Shown: positions 35,266 to 44,638, counted from the first letter of the stretch. The stretch is DNA of 64,000 nucleotides from Saccharibacillus qingshengii (GCF_013185195.1 NZ_JAAZWC010000001.1:1-64000), one strand, 5' to 3'. Notes: a model not told the origin generated them from the letters alone. Numbers and translations are program-made.

Positions 35266-36447
35266 GCTGCCGGCACTGCCGGTCAACCAGCGCCCGCCCG
35301 GCAGGCGCGACAGTCCCGCGCACAGCAGCAGCGAAGCGGCGGCAACGACCAGCGCGGTGACCACGGCGGCGATCGGATGATAGCCGGTCAGCGTAAGGTC
35401 CCGGGTACGATTGGCGATCAGCATCAGCAGCATCGCATGGGCCAGATACGCGCCAAACAAATATTTCCCGCACAGCAGCAGTATCTTTTTCCACCAACCG
35501 CCGTTTTTGTCCAGCAGCAGCGCCCAGCCGTAGATCGTCAGAATCTGCACCGTTACGGCGATAAAGCTGGTCGGCTTCAGATAGGTGGACACGTTGAGGT
35601 TGATCTGTTCACCCGAGAAGCGCAGCAGATCGGCATTCATCCATACGTACATCGCGATAAAAGCCAGCGTGCTCCAAGGCAGAAGATTGAGCGTCAGCGC
35701 ACGAAACCGTTCGATATGGGCTCCGCAGATCCCGCCAAGTACGAAATAGAACAGATAATACGGGAATTCGTAAGTGCGGTACTGAAGCAGCGTGTGCCAT
35801 AGTCCGTCCGTCTGCCAGAGCGGCATCCGGTAATAGGACAAGTACATGAGCCAGCCGTAGGCCAGCGCCAGAAGAAGCATCAGCAGCAGTATCCGGCGTG
35901 TGCGGGAAGTTTCGGTCATACCGGCTCCCGTCCAGCGGCCCAGCCTCTGCGCCGCGGTGCGAAACAGCGGGAAGACCAGATAGAATTGGAAGATCATCAC
36001 GACAAACCACAGATGATAGCCGTAAGTAGGCGCGATAAACTGCTGGAGCAGCTTGGGCAGATCGCCCGTTTGAAACCAAACTTCGCCCGACAGGGATTTC
36101 ACGACAATCCAATACAGCAGCGTCCAGCAGGCGAACGGAATATAAATATCGCCGATTCTTTTGAGCAAAACCGGACCATATCGTCTGTTCGAACGTCCAT
36201 ATTGGTAGAAAAGGATGGCGCCGGCGAGAAAAACGAAGGTGAGCGTGCCATAGCGGATAAAATGGTACAGCAGACCCAGCGTTACGGCATCCGGGTACCG
36301 AATATCGCTGCGGTAAATGTATTCGCCGAGGCTGTGCTGCAAAGCGATCGCGAGAAAAGACAGCCCGCGCAGCAGTCCCCATTCCCCTACACGTTCGCGC
36401 GACACGCGCGGTTCGGCCGGAGGCAGCGGCGCAGAGATAGCGGACAT
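35248..36447 (-). CDS. Acyltransferase-3 family membrane protein
   Basis: Polytopic membrane acyltransferase of 399 aa, about ten membrane segments. The opening WGLLRGLSFLAIALQHS contains the catalytic His of the Acyl_transf_3 fold, and KYLFGAYLAHAMLLM is near the C-terminus. Such proteins O-acetylate or O-acylate extracellular polysaccharides, peptidoglycan or teichoic acids. The start at 36447 was chosen because AAGGAG lies ten bases before it; an upstream ATG at 36483 has no ribosome site. It is a single gene, divergent from the GNAT gene. Confidence 0.9.
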   Translation of the reverse strand: MSAISAPLPPAEPRVSRERVGEWGLLRGLSFLAIALQHSLGEYIYRSDIRYPDAVTLGLLYHFIRYGTLTFVFLAGAILFYQYGRSNRRYGPVLLKRIGDIYIPFACWTLLYWIVVKSLSGEVWFQTGDLPKLLQQFIAPTYGYHLWFVVMIFQFYLVFPLFRTAAQRLGRWTGAGMTETSRTRRILLLMLLLALAYGWLMYLSYYRMPLWQTDGLWHTLLQYRTYEFPYYLFYFVLGGICGAHIERFRALTLNLLPWSTLAFIAMYVWMNADLLRFSGEQINLNVSTYLKPTSFIAVTVQILTIYGWALLLDKNGGWWKKILLLCGKYLFGAYLAHAMLLMLIANRTRDLTLTGYHPIAAVVTALVVAAASLLLCAGLSRLPGGRWLTGSAGSKKESR

Positions 36448-36546
36448 TGGAAAGTCACTCCTTTTTCTGAAATGGGTTGGCAATCAAGCGGCCTTATTAT
36501 TATACTCACTCTATATGCGGGGAGAAACAAACCGAGGAGGTACAAG

Positions 36547-37143
36547 ATGAAAAACAGGGATTTTACACGAAAGCCGGTGCTGAACGGTGTCAAAACGATT
36601 CTGCGTCCTTTTGAAGAAGGAGACGGAGAACAAATGGTGCCGATTCTGGAAGAACTTGAAGTCCGGCGTCTAACGGGTTCGGCCTCAAACGACGACGAAG
36701 CGCGCAAATCTTCGACCCTGGAAGAAGCGGAGCATATCCGGGTATGGTATGCCACGCGCAACGCGTCGAACGACCGGCTGGACCTGGCGATCACGGACCG
36801 TGAAACGGGAGCTTTGATCGGCGAAGCGGTATTCAACGAATATGATGAAAATACGGGCAATGTAAACTTCCGAATTCTGATCGGCGCGGCGGGTCAGGGG
36901 CGGGGCATCGGCTCGGAAGCGATCGCTTTGTTCGTACGGTACGGTTTCGAGGAATTGGATCTTCACCGGATCGGGCTGGAGGTCTACAGCTTCAACCCGA
37001 GAGCCGAGCGAACCTATGTCAAGAACGGCTTCGTGCTTGAAGGTATCAAGCGCGAAGAATTTGCCTACAACGGCGAGTATATCGATTCCAAGGTGTACGG
37101 CATGCTGCGCAGCGATTACGACAGCCGGACGCTGCACCCGTGA
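36547..37143 (+). CDS. GNAT-family N-acetyltransferase (RimJ/RimL-like)
   Basis: A 198-aa cytoplasmic acetyltransferase of the RimJ/RimL-like GNAT branch. The acetyl-CoA loop GAAGQGRGIGSEA and the C-terminal DLHRIGLEVYSFNPRAERTYVKNGF are diagnostic. The substrate (ribosomal protein, aminoglycoside or a small amine) is not assignable. The start follows GAGGAGG by seven bases. The stop overlaps the GTG of the truncated HxlR gene, so both may once have formed an operon. Confidence 0.93.
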   Translation: MKNRDFTRKPVLNGVKTILRPFEEGDGEQMVPILEELEVRRLTGSASNDDEARKSSTLEEAEHIRVWYATRNASNDRLDLAITDRETGALIGEAVFNEYDENTGNVNFRILIGAAGQGRGIGSEAIALFVRYGFEELDLHRIGLEVYSFNPRAERTYVKNGFVLEGIKREEFAYNGEYIDSKVYGMLRSDYDSRTLHP

Positions 37144-37376
37144 GCGAACCGTCCAAAGTGTACAATACGGCCGTTGAAGCGACACTCGAAGTGATCGGCG
37201 GCAAATGGAAACCCGTGATTCTGTTTCTGCTGACAAAGCGACTTTCGGTTCGGCGGGCAGGGTCGATTCGTCCGGTTCGATCTGCAGGGTTGGATACATT
37301 CATGGATATTCGCTCCTTTTTGGGTGACGGCTCTGTTTGCTTTCCGCTTCAGTGTGCGGCCGGAAGGACGGCGTGA
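37140..37376 (+). pseudogene. Truncated HxlR-family regulator
   Basis: From GTG 37140 it reads a normal HxlR start (VEATLEVIGGKWKPVILFLLT). After codon 33 (about 37238) homology stops and the remaining 45 codons are unrelated to the family. Only the first helix of the winged helix is left, so DNA binding is lost. The break coincides with the start remnant of a minus-strand gene, suggesting a deletion that fused two convergent genes. HxlR regulators normally control a neighbouring redox or detoxification gene. Confidence 0.78.
37239..37303 (-). pseudogene. 5' remnant of a minus-strand gene
   Basis: On the minus strand AAAAAGGAG is followed by ATG at 37303 and 37299. The 37299 frame starts MYPTLQIEPDESTLPAEPKV, looks like a genuine protein N-terminus, and then runs into HxlR antisense at about 37239. 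The parent gene is not recognised. The ribosome site, the ATG and the upstream palindrome support its having been real. Confidence 0.45.
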
Positions 37377-37385
37377 ACAGTACGC

Positions 37386-37414
37386 ACTTTGAAGTTCTAT
37401 AGGCACTTCAAAGT
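37386..37414. promoter_or_regulatory. Inverted repeat, likely operator of the lost gene
   Basis: ACTTTGAAGT (37386-37395) and ACTTCAAAGT (37405-37414) are a perfect 10-bp inverted repeat, each half also fitting ACTTNNAAGT. It lies about 80 bp upstream of the minus-strand gene remnant, where an HxlR-type repressor site would be expected. Confidence 0.5.
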
Positions 37415-37500
37415 CAGGTATGCGGCGCATAAGGCGGAATGGACAGGCGCGGCGCGAAGGAAAGATTCCCAGAAGCCGCGAAAATGAAGTCGTCCGTACG

Positions 37501-37538
37501 AAAAAGCCCGTTCCGGCAAACTGCCGGAACGGGCTTTC
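37501..37538 (-). terminator. Terminator of the EamA gene
   Basis: Long stem AAAGCCCGTTCCGGCA / TGCCGGAACGGGCTTT with an AAC loop and a T-run on the minus strand. It is about 60 bp past the stop of the minus-strand EamA gene. Confidence 0.85.
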
Positions 37539-37596
37539 ATGCTTCTATGCAAGAGATCGGAAAAGAGCGAGCAGGGGGAAGTCCCAACGGCCGGGA

Positions 37597-38550
37597 TTAC
37601 GCGCCGGCTTCCGTCCGAAGACTGCGGTCTTTGGCGCGGGATCTTGAACGGATTCCCGGAATACGCGGCGGGCGGGGCAGCGAACGGGCCGGAGCGGATC
37701 TGAGTCCCGACACCATGACGCCTCCGAGAATGAGCAGGGCACCCAGATACCCCTGCGTGCCGAGCATCTCGCCCAGGAACACGAAGCCGAACAAAGCGGC
37801 GAAGACCGGTTCCAGCGAGAACAGCACGCCGATTCGTTCGGGCGTCGTATGTTTCTGCGCGACGGTCTGCATCACGAATCCGAACGCGCTGCAGATCACC
37901 GCAAGACCGATGACGGCGGTCCACTGCGAAGCGCCCTGAGGGATCGAAGGCGTCTCGAACCCCAGTCCCAACATCAATCCGAACAATCCGGTGAATCCGA
38001 GCTGAAGCACGCCCAGCGTCAGGCCGTCGGCGCGTTTGGCGAACCGGTTCGTCAGAATGATATGCACGGCGTAGACGAAGGCCCCGAGCAGGCAGAGCAG
38101 CGATCCGCTCTCGAACGTCAGCGAATGCTGCAGGGTGAGCAGCGCGATACCGCCCATCGTCAGCACGATGCCTGCGGTCATGGCAAGACTCGGCCGCCGG
38201 CGGGTGATCGCGAGCTGGATCATCGGGACAAAGACGACCATGGCGCTGGTCAGGAAACCGGCCGATGACGCGGTCGTCGTCTCAAGTCCCGTAATGAGCA
38301 GCGCCAGCATGACGAACAGTACGAAGCCCAGCACCGCGGCATAGCCGACCGTCTTCAGGTCGGCCAGCCGTATTCGGCGCCCGAACAGCGGCGCCGTCAG
38401 CGCGAAGGCCAATAGGAACCGCCAGGCGATCAGCATGAACGGTTCCATCCCGTCGAGGCCCAATTTCATCAGCAAATAAGACGAGCCCCAGGCCGCCGAG
38501 ACCAGGGCGATCGACAGATCGGCCGTTTTTTTCGTCATGTGCATCTTCAT
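37597..38550 (-). CDS. EamA/DMT-family transporter
   Basis: Drug/metabolite-type exporter, 317 aa, ten predicted membrane segments in two EamA repeats (for example AAWGSSYLLMKLGLDGMEPF at the start and FSLEPVFAALFGFVFLGE in the second repeat). Members export amino acids, metabolites or drugs; the substrate is not assignable. The ATG at 38550 is preferred because AAAAGG is well placed eleven bases upstream; the ATG at 38562 directly abuts it. It is divergent from the LysR gene at 38711, which probably controls it. Confidence 0.9.
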   Translation of the reverse strand: MKMHMTKKTADLSIALVSAAWGSSYLLMKLGLDGMEPFMLIAWRFLLAFALTAPLFGRRIRLADLKTVGYAAVLGFVLFVMLALLITGLETTTASSAGFLTSAMVVFVPMIQLAITRRRPSLAMTAGIVLTMGGIALLTLQHSLTFESGSLLCLLGAFVYAVHIILTNRFAKRADGLTLGVLQLGFTGLFGLMLGLGFETPSIPQGASQWTAVIGLAVICSAFGFVMQTVAQKHTTPERIGVLFSLEPVFAALFGFVFLGEMLGTQGYLGALLILGGVMVSGLRSAPARSLPRPPRIPGIRSRSRAKDRSLRTEAGA

Positions 38551-38665
38551 TCTTTTCGTCATCCTTTTCCGGTCGTATAGAGTTTAGGGAACCTGCATAA
38601 AAATCCGTTGATTTTTTGCCTTTCTCAGTATAAGTTGAAGAAAAGCATGAGCAAAGCGAATGTTT

Positions 38666-38682
38666 TTCATGGTTAACATGAA
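38666..38682. promoter_or_regulatory. LysR-type operator candidate
   Basis: TTCATG-GTTAA-CATGAA, a perfect 6-bp inverted repeat with T-N11-A geometry, in the divergent gap between EamA and lysR. Confidence 0.6.
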
Positions 38683-38710
38683 CAATTTTAATGATGGAAA
38701 GAGGGCCAGG

Positions 38711-39628
38711 ATGTCCACGCACAAATACGAAGCTTTTCTCAAAACGCTCGAGACCGGAAGCCTGACCAAAGCCGCGGCCTCGCTCGGTTATACGCAGTCC
38801 AGTATCAGCCATATGCTGAACGCGCTCGAAAAAGAATGGCGGCTGACCCTGCTGATCCGGGACCGCTCCGGCATCCGCTTGACATCGGACGGACAGCGTC
38901 TGCTGCCGTATATCCGTCAGGTGGTCCAGGCGCATCGGGAACTGATCGACGAGACGGCGAATCTGCGCGGGCTCCGTTCGGGATTGATCCGCCTCGCCAC
39001 GTTTACCAGTGCCGCCGTCAACTGGCTGCCGGGACTGATCCAGACGTTCCAGCAGCAGTATCCGGGGGTGGACTTCGAACTGCTGCACGGTCATTACAGC
39101 GATATCGAGAATTGGCTCGACACCGGGCAGGCCGACTGCGGTTTCCAGCGCCTGCCCGTGCGGCCGGACTTTGAGAGCCGGTTTCTGATGCAGGATCGCT
39201 TGGTTGTGATTCTGCCCGAGAATCATCCGCTGGCGGACCTGGAACGCTTCCCGGTCGAGATGCTTGGCGAAGAGCCTTTTCTGCTGCTGGAAGAAGGCAC
39301 CGTCAACGAGATTCGGGATATCTTCGAGCTGCACGGTATCCATCCCAAAGTGCGTTTTACCGCCCGGGACGATTATGCGATCATCTCCATGGTCGAGAGC
39401 GGCCTGGGTATCAGTATTCTCCCGGAACTTGTGCTGAACCGGACCCCGTACCGCGTGGTGCAAAAAGAACTTAGCGTTCCCGCCTATCGCCGGCTCGGAA
39501 TCTGCCTCAAAAGCGGTGAACACGCTTCGCCCGCCCTGCGCAGGTTTCTGGAACATGTCGAGGCTTACCCGGCTTTTTGCGACGGGAGGCAGGAAGGGGG
39601 AGGCTTGGGCGCGAAGTTCTCTCTATAG
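38711..39628 (+). CDS. LysR-family transcriptional regulator
   Basis: A 305-aa LysR regulator: helix-turn-helix LKTLETGSLTKAAASLGYTQSSISHMLNALEKEW, then effector domain (LIRLATFTSAAVNWLPGLIQ; GLGISILPELVL). It starts at ATG 38711 after AGAGGG; upstream in-frame ATGs lack a ribosome site. It is divergent from an EamA exporter, a common pair in which the regulator induces export of its ligand. Its stop lies inside a 12-bp palindrome TCTCTATAGAGA (39620-39631). Confidence 0.95.
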   Translation: MSTHKYEAFLKTLETGSLTKAAASLGYTQSSISHMLNALEKEWRLTLLIRDRSGIRLTSDGQRLLPYIRQVVQAHRELIDETANLRGLRSGLIRLATFTSAAVNWLPGLIQTFQQQYPGVDFELLHGHYSDIENWLDTGQADCGFQRLPVRPDFESRFLMQDRLVVILPENHPLADLERFPVEMLGEEPFLLLEEGTVNEIRDIFELHGIHPKVRFTARDDYAIISMVESGLGISILPELVLNRTPYRVVQKELSVPAYRRLGICLKSGEHASPALRRFLEHVEAYPAFCDGRQEGGGLGAKFSL

Positions 39629-39712
39629 AGATCCAGAGGGCGCTGCCTGCACCGGTGGTATGCGGCCGCTTGGTTGTGGAGAACTGCAGTCCGTATATAA
39701 GGGAGGGCGCTT

Positions 39713-41527
39713 ATGCCGACGTTCGAGACCAGAGGAAACCACTTTTATTACGAAAATGAACCGATTCAGCTGCGTTCGGGAGCGATTCATTATTTCCGCG
39801 TCGTGCCGGAATATTGGGAGGACCGTCTCCGCAGGTTGATCGCCTGCGGCTTCAATACGGTCGAGACGTATGTGCCGTGGAATCTGCATGAACCGCGGGA
39901 AGGACATTTCGTCTTCGACGGCATCGCCGATCTCGAAGCCTTCGTGCGCTTGGCCGGCTCTCTGGGTCTGCATGTCATCGTCCGTCCGAGCCCGTATATC
40001 TGCGCGGAATGGGAATTCGGAGGGCTGCCGGCTTGGCTGCTCGAAGACGGGGATCTGCGTCTGCGCTGCTCGGATGCGGCTTATCTGTCCAAAGTGGATG
40101 CTTACTTCGACGAGCTGCTGCCGCGTCTTCACCCGCTGCTGTGCAGCGCAGGCGGACCGATTATCGCTCTGCAAATCGAGAACGAATACGGCAGCTACGG
40201 GTCGGATACGGAATATCTGGAATATTTGCGAGACGGGATGATCCGCCGCGGCATGGACGTGCTGCTGTTCACGTCCGACGGCCCAGAAGTGTCCATGCTG
40301 CGCGCCGGCTCGCTCGCCGGAACGCTGGCGACGGTCAATTTCGGTTCGGGGACGGCCGGGGCGTTCGAAGAACTGCGCCGGCATCAGCCGGAAGGCCCGC
40401 TCATGGTCATGGAATTCTGGGACGGCTGGTTCGATCGCTGGTTGGGGCCTCACCATACACGCTCCGCAGCCGAGATCGTAACGGAGGTCGGGCAGATGCT
40501 GGATCTTGAAGCTTCGTTCAACTTCTATATGTTCCACGGCGGAACCAACTTCGGTTTCATGAACGGCGCGAACCATGTCAACCATTACGAGCCGACCGTT
40601 ACCAGCTACGATTACAGCGCGCTGCTGAGCGAAAGCGGAGATCCGTCGGAAGCATACTTCGCGGTGCGCGAACTGCTGTCGAAGCGTCTGGGACTGACGC
40701 CGCCGGAGCCGCCGGCCCCTCTGTCCAAGCAGGCCTACGGGCGCGTCGAACTGCGGGAGTCGGCCGGGTTGTTCGAGCAGGCGGTCCGTTTGCCCGGCGA
40801 TCCGATCCGCAGTGCCGTTCCGGAACCGATGGAAAAAGTCGGCCAGGCCTACGGCTTCATTCTGTATACGACCATGATCGGCAGTGAACATAACGGAGGG
40901 AAGCTCTTCCTGCAGGAGGTGCGCGACCGGGCGATCGTTTTCGCGGACGGCAAGCAGATCGCGCTTGTCAACCGCTGGGAACCGCAGGAAGGTACCGTGC
41001 TTCGCGTACCGGAAGGCGGGCTGCGCCTCGACATTCTGGTCGAGAATATGGGCCGGATCAATTACGGGCCGCTGATGCGCGATCGCAAAGGCATTACCGA
41101 AGGCGTGCGCGTCGGCAATCAATTCCTGCACGGGTGGGAGATTACGCCGCTGCCGCTGGACGATTTGTCGGCTCTCGAATTCGCTTCGTTGAGCAGCGCG
41201 AAGAACGAAGCGGCGTTCTCGGGCGAAGAATCGGCCGGAGCGCGTCCCGCGTTCTACCGCGGCACTTTTGCGGTCGAAGAACCGGCCGATACGTTCGTTC
41301 GCACGGACGGCTGGGGCAAAGGAAACGTCTGGGTGAACGGGTTCCTGCTGGGCCGCTACTGGCAGGCCGGCCCGACCCGGACGCTCTACGTGCCGGCTCC
41401 CCTGCTGCGCAGCGGCAGCAATGAGATCGTGGTGTTCGAGCTGCACGGCTTCGTCGGGAACAACGAGTCTGCGGAGGAGGCTTCACCCCCGTTTGTCGAA
41501 TTAACGGACCGGGCGGACCTGGGCTGA
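39713..41527 (+). CDS. Glycoside hydrolase family 35 beta-galactosidase
   Basis: Retaining beta-galactosidase, 604 aa, no signal peptide. The catalytic acid/base is E158 in IENEYGSYG and the nucleophile is E234 in MEFWDGW; the opening SGAIHYFRVVPEYW and TYVPWNLHEP are diagnostic of GH35. C-terminal beta-domains end in GGWGKGNVWVNG-like segments and HGFVG. It would remove terminal beta-galactose from imported galactans or from xyloglucan side chains after GH95 has taken off fucose. AGGGAGGGCG precedes the start. Confidence 0.95.
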   Translation: MPTFETRGNHFYYENEPIQLRSGAIHYFRVVPEYWEDRLRRLIACGFNTVETYVPWNLHEPREGHFVFDGIADLEAFVRLAGSLGLHVIVRPSPYICAEWEFGGLPAWLLEDGDLRLRCSDAAYLSKVDAYFDELLPRLHPLLCSAGGPIIALQIENEYGSYGSDTEYLEYLRDGMIRRGMDVLLFTSDGPEVSMLRAGSLAGTLATVNFGSGTAGAFEELRRHQPEGPLMVMEFWDGWFDRWLGPHHTRSAAEIVTEVGQMLDLEASFNFYMFHGGTNFGFMNGANHVNHYEPTVTSYDYSALLSESGDPSEAYFAVRELLSKRLGLTPPEPPAPLSKQAYGRVELRESAGLFEQAVRLPGDPIRSAVPEPMEKVGQAYGFILYTTMIGSEHNGGKLFLQEVRDRAIVFADGKQIALVNRWEPQEGTVLRVPEGGLRLDILVENMGRINYGPLMRDRKGITEGVRVGNQFLHGWEITPLPLDDLSALEFASLSSAKNEAAFSGEESAGARPAFYRGTFAVEEPADTFVRTDGWGKGNVWVNGFLLGRYWQAGPTRTLYVPAPLLRSGSNEIVVFELHGFVGNNESAEEASPPFVELTDRADLG

Positions 41528-41552
41528 GGTCGGAATTTGAAGCCCGAAGCGG

Positions 41553-41594
41553 AAACGAGCCTGCCTTTCGTCCGAAAGGTAGGCTCGTTTTTTT
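41553..41594 (+). terminator. Terminator after GH35
   Basis: AAACGAGCCT and AGGCTCGTTT with an inner CCTTTCG/CGAAAGG stem, followed by seven T residues. Confidence 0.9.
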
Positions 41595-41631
41595 CATCAA
41601 TAAGCGTATCTTCAAAAAAGGAGGAAACAAG

Positions 41632-43002
41632 ATGTCCTGGACTTCCGAAGCGGGAGGAGGAAGAGAATTCAATCTCGGGCAGTATGCGCTGCCGGATCTG
41701 CGTTTTTCTTTTCAAATGTGCGGCGCGCATTGGCGCAAAGTGGCGTCGGGATGGTCGTATCCGCCGCATGATCATGCGCTGTTCGAGCTGAATTATGTAA
41801 TAGAAGGGCAGCAGATCACGCGGATCGGCGGAGAGCCCCATATCCAGCATCCGGGGGAGCTGCTGCTGCTCGCGCCCGGATGCAGACACGAGAGCCGGAT
41901 CGGGAAATCGAATACCATGACCTATTTTTGTATCCATTTTGATATCGACGATGCGGTCATGTACGGCCGGATTGCGTCGCTGGGCAGCAGTCTGTTTGCC
42001 GCCGATTCGGAACTGACAACGAGGCTTCAGCCCGATTTGGAACGCTTGTCGCGTCTGTCCGGCGGGGAAGAGGAAGAGCCTTCTTCGGAGTCTTTTGCAA
42101 TCCGCGCTTCGATTCTCCGGATTCTGCTCGAACTGTGCCAATATGCGTTTGCCCTGCCGGAAGCGGACACGGATTTCTCCTCGCCGGGCGGCGCACAGCC
42201 GGAAGCGGCGCGGCTGCTGCGGGAACGTTATGCCTTGGAGAAAAAAATGCAGGATTTCCTCGGCGATCCTTATGTCGGGGATCTGCTCAGCGACCGCTCG
42301 CTGTTCCCTCCGTTCAACTGGGTCGGGTTGTTTACCGTGATGGTGCCGGACCGGGCGTTTTGGACCAAGCCCGACCGCTTTCTGGCCAAGACGCTGCTCG
42401 AAGATGCGCTGTCCGGATTCGGGACTTCCGTAGTGGCTGCCGGCGAACAGCTGCTGACAGCGGTGCTGTTTGCGGACGGATACAGCGTACCTCCACTTGA
42501 AGAATATGCGGCGGACTGCAGAAGACTGCTGGAGCGGCGGCTGAACGAAACGGTTCGGCTGGGAATCGGCGGAGTGGCCGCTTCGCCGGGCGAATTGAAA
42601 AGTCTGTATCATCAAAGTCTGGGCCGCCTGGGCTTAAACGAACCTTTCGATCCGCTGCCGAACTTTGACTTTATGAACCGGGCTGTCCGGTTGGCTCTGC
42701 TGGCGATCGAGTCGGACTATGCGGATCCCGAGCTTACGCTGCACAGGCTGGCGCTGCGGCTCAAGCTGACACCCAATTATCTGAGTGCGCTGTTTACGGC
42801 GGAGACGGGCCGTTCGTTCACCTGGCATTTGACCCGGATCCGGATCAACCGGGCCTGCCTGCTGCTCCAGCAGACCTCGCTGAAAGTGCATCAGGTTGCC
42901 CGCCAGACGGGATACGCGGACCCGGCCTATTTCAGCCGCAGCTTCAAGTCGGCTGTCGGCTGCAGCCCAGCCTCTTATCGGTCGAAAGCGTCCGAAGACT
43001 AA
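41632..43002 (+). CDS. AraC-family regulator with cupin sensor domain
   Basis: A 456-aa regulator with an N-terminal cupin-like sugar-binding domain (about 20-110, WSYPPHDHALFELNYVIEG, PGELLLLAPGCRHE), a middle region of unknown fold, and an AraC double helix-turn-helix (about 355-450, LHRLALRLKLTPNYLSALF; VARQTGYADPAYFSRSFKSA). The ribosome site is AAAAAGGAGGAAAC. It sits between GH35 and the regulator-kinase-regulator operon, so it may control either; the effector is probably a sugar. Confidence 0.93.
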   Translation: MSWTSEAGGGREFNLGQYALPDLRFSFQMCGAHWRKVASGWSYPPHDHALFELNYVIEGQQITRIGGEPHIQHPGELLLLAPGCRHESRIGKSNTMTYFCIHFDIDDAVMYGRIASLGSSLFAADSELTTRLQPDLERLSRLSGGEEEEPSSESFAIRASILRILLELCQYAFALPEADTDFSSPGGAQPEAARLLRERYALEKKMQDFLGDPYVGDLLSDRSLFPPFNWVGLFTVMVPDRAFWTKPDRFLAKTLLEDALSGFGTSVVAAGEQLLTAVLFADGYSVPPLEEYAADCRRLLERRLNETVRLGIGGVAASPGELKSLYHQSLGRLGLNEPFDPLPNFDFMNRAVRLALLAIESDYADPELTLHRLALRLKLTPNYLSALFTAETGRSFTWHLTRIRINRACLLLQQTSLKVHQVARQTGYADPAYFSRSFKSAVGCSPASYRSKASED

Positions 43003-43016
43003 AGAATACGCTTACA
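43003..43016 (+). promoter_or_regulatory. cre-like box upstream of the second regulatory operon
   Basis: AGAATACGCTTACA starts one base after the AraC stop codon and matches 12 of 14 cre positions. It is about 100 bp before the response-regulator gene. Confidence 0.4.
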
Positions 43017-43117
43017 AATGGGTGTAGAATTATCCAACAAAACGTAGATGTGTACATTGCCTGCCCTGTCTGCTGATGACATACTGGAACCAAATCGAAG
43101 CACAGGGGGAGAAGCGC

Positions 43118-44638
43118 ATGTACAAAGTCATCGTGGCGGACGATGAGCCGCTGATGCTCGAAGGCTGGAAGACCATGATCGATTGGGAAGGGCACGGTTA
43201 CGAATTATGCGGTACTGCATCCGACGGAGAAGAAGCGCTGGAACTGTTTGGCGTCCACCATCCGGATCTGGTTGTCACGGATATCCGGATGCCGGTATTG
43301 AACGGGCTGGAGCTGATCCAAACGCTCAAAAGCCGCCCCGATTCTTATGTGCGGAGTGTGATTGTCAGCGGGTATACCGAGTTCGGTTATGCCCAGCAGG
43401 CGCTGCGGAGCGGAGCGGACCGCTATGTGCTGAAACCGATCGTAACGGAAGAAATTCATGCGATGCTGGGAGAACTGCTCATGCTGCTGGATCAAGGCCG
43501 CACCCAACGCAAAGCGGCCGCCGCGCTGCGCGACGCTTCCGAAGAAGCGCTCCTCGTTCGGCTGCTCCGCGGCGAAAGCCCGGCAGAAGGCGCTTCCCTG
43601 CCGGGAGCGGCGGCAAATACGCCGTTTTGCGTGCTGCTGGGCGAAGCTGCGGAGAATCCGGCGTTCTCCGGCAGAGTCTCCGCGAGGGATTCCCTTAGGC
43701 AGTTGGCGGACGACCTGCGTGCAGCGGGGACCGAGGCCTGGACGTTCGACGACGGACCCGGCAGGGCCGGGCTGCTCGCGGCCTGTATGCCCGAAGGAAT
43801 AGACTGCCGCCTGACCCGGCTTCGCTCGGCGGCTTCCGGTCTGTCCGTATATGTCAGCGGAGGAGGCAGAGGCTGCGAATCGCTTCCGCTGCTCTACGGT
43901 CAGGCGATAAATCTGCGGGAACGCGCCGCTCCTCTTCGCGAAGCGGCCGTATACCGGTATGCGGATACGCAAACGGCCGGGAACGTAGGTTTTGCGGCAT
44001 GTATGGCTTCGGCCGAAGCCATATTGAAGCGGGTCGAAGACGGAGAGCCCGAAGCGGCTGCCCGGGAGGTAACGGAATTGTTCCGTCTGTTCGGACGTCT
44101 GCTTGCCCCGGTCGGCTGGACGGAAGGCGTAGTCCGCTATTTGTACGGAGAGCTGCTGCACCGGGAGCAGAAGAAATCGCCGCCCGATCTGCCCTGTTCG
44201 GACCTGCGTGCCGACCGTATCGACCGCTTCGCGGAAGCGAAGCTGCAGCGCCGCTGCGTCGAAGCCGCCGAGGCTGTACGGAGCAAGCATCCTGCCGGTT
44301 ATACGCCGGCGGCCCCGATTGCCGAAGCGGTCGAGTATGTCCGGACCCATTATCGGGACAAACTTCAGCTGCGCGATCTGGCCGACAAAGCCGGTCTGAG
44401 TCCGATTTATTTCGGTCAGCAGTTCAAGCGCGAGACCGGATACGGATTTAACGAATATATGCACCGCCTGCGCGCGGAAGAAGCCCAGAGGCTGCTGCGT
44501 CGCACGGACCGGAAGATCTCCGAGATCGCCGGCGAACTGGGTTATCACGATACGGAATACTTCGCCGCCAAGTTCAGAGCCGTTACCGGCGAACTGCCTT
44601 CGCTTTACCGGTCGCGAGAACGGGGGAGAAAGCGATGA
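43118..44638 (+). CDS. YesN-type response regulator 1
   Basis: A 506-aa response regulator: receiver with DDEP, phospho-acceptor Asp in VVTDIRMPVLNG, VSGYTEF and LKPIV; a long middle domain of no assignable function; and a C-terminal AraC double helix-turn-helix (RDLADKAGLSPIYFGQQFKRETG; ISEIAGELGYHDTEYFAAKFR). The ATG at 43118 follows GGGGGAGAAGCGC. Its stop overlaps the kinase start as ATGA, so it is translated together with that kinase. It is the first of two regulators on either side of one kinase. Confidence 0.95.
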   Translation: MYKVIVADDEPLMLEGWKTMIDWEGHGYELCGTASDGEEALELFGVHHPDLVVTDIRMPVLNGLELIQTLKSRPDSYVRSVIVSGYTEFGYAQQALRSGADRYVLKPIVTEEIHAMLGELLMLLDQGRTQRKAAAALRDASEEALLVRLLRGESPAEGASLPGAAANTPFCVLLGEAAENPAFSGRVSARDSLRQLADDLRAAGTEAWTFDDGPGRAGLLAACMPEGIDCRLTRLRSAASGLSVYVSGGGRGCESLPLLYGQAINLRERAAPLREAAVYRYADTQTAGNVGFAACMASAEAILKRVEDGEPEAAAREVTELFRLFGRLLAPVGWTEGVVRYLYGELLHREQKKSPPDLPCSDLRADRIDRFAEAKLQRRCVEAAEAVRSKHPAGYTPAAPIAEAVEYVRTHYRDKLQLRDLADKAGLSPIYFGQQFKRETGYGFNEYMHRLRAEEAQRLLRRTDRKISEIAGELGYHDTEYFAAKFRAVTGELPSLYRSRERGRKR

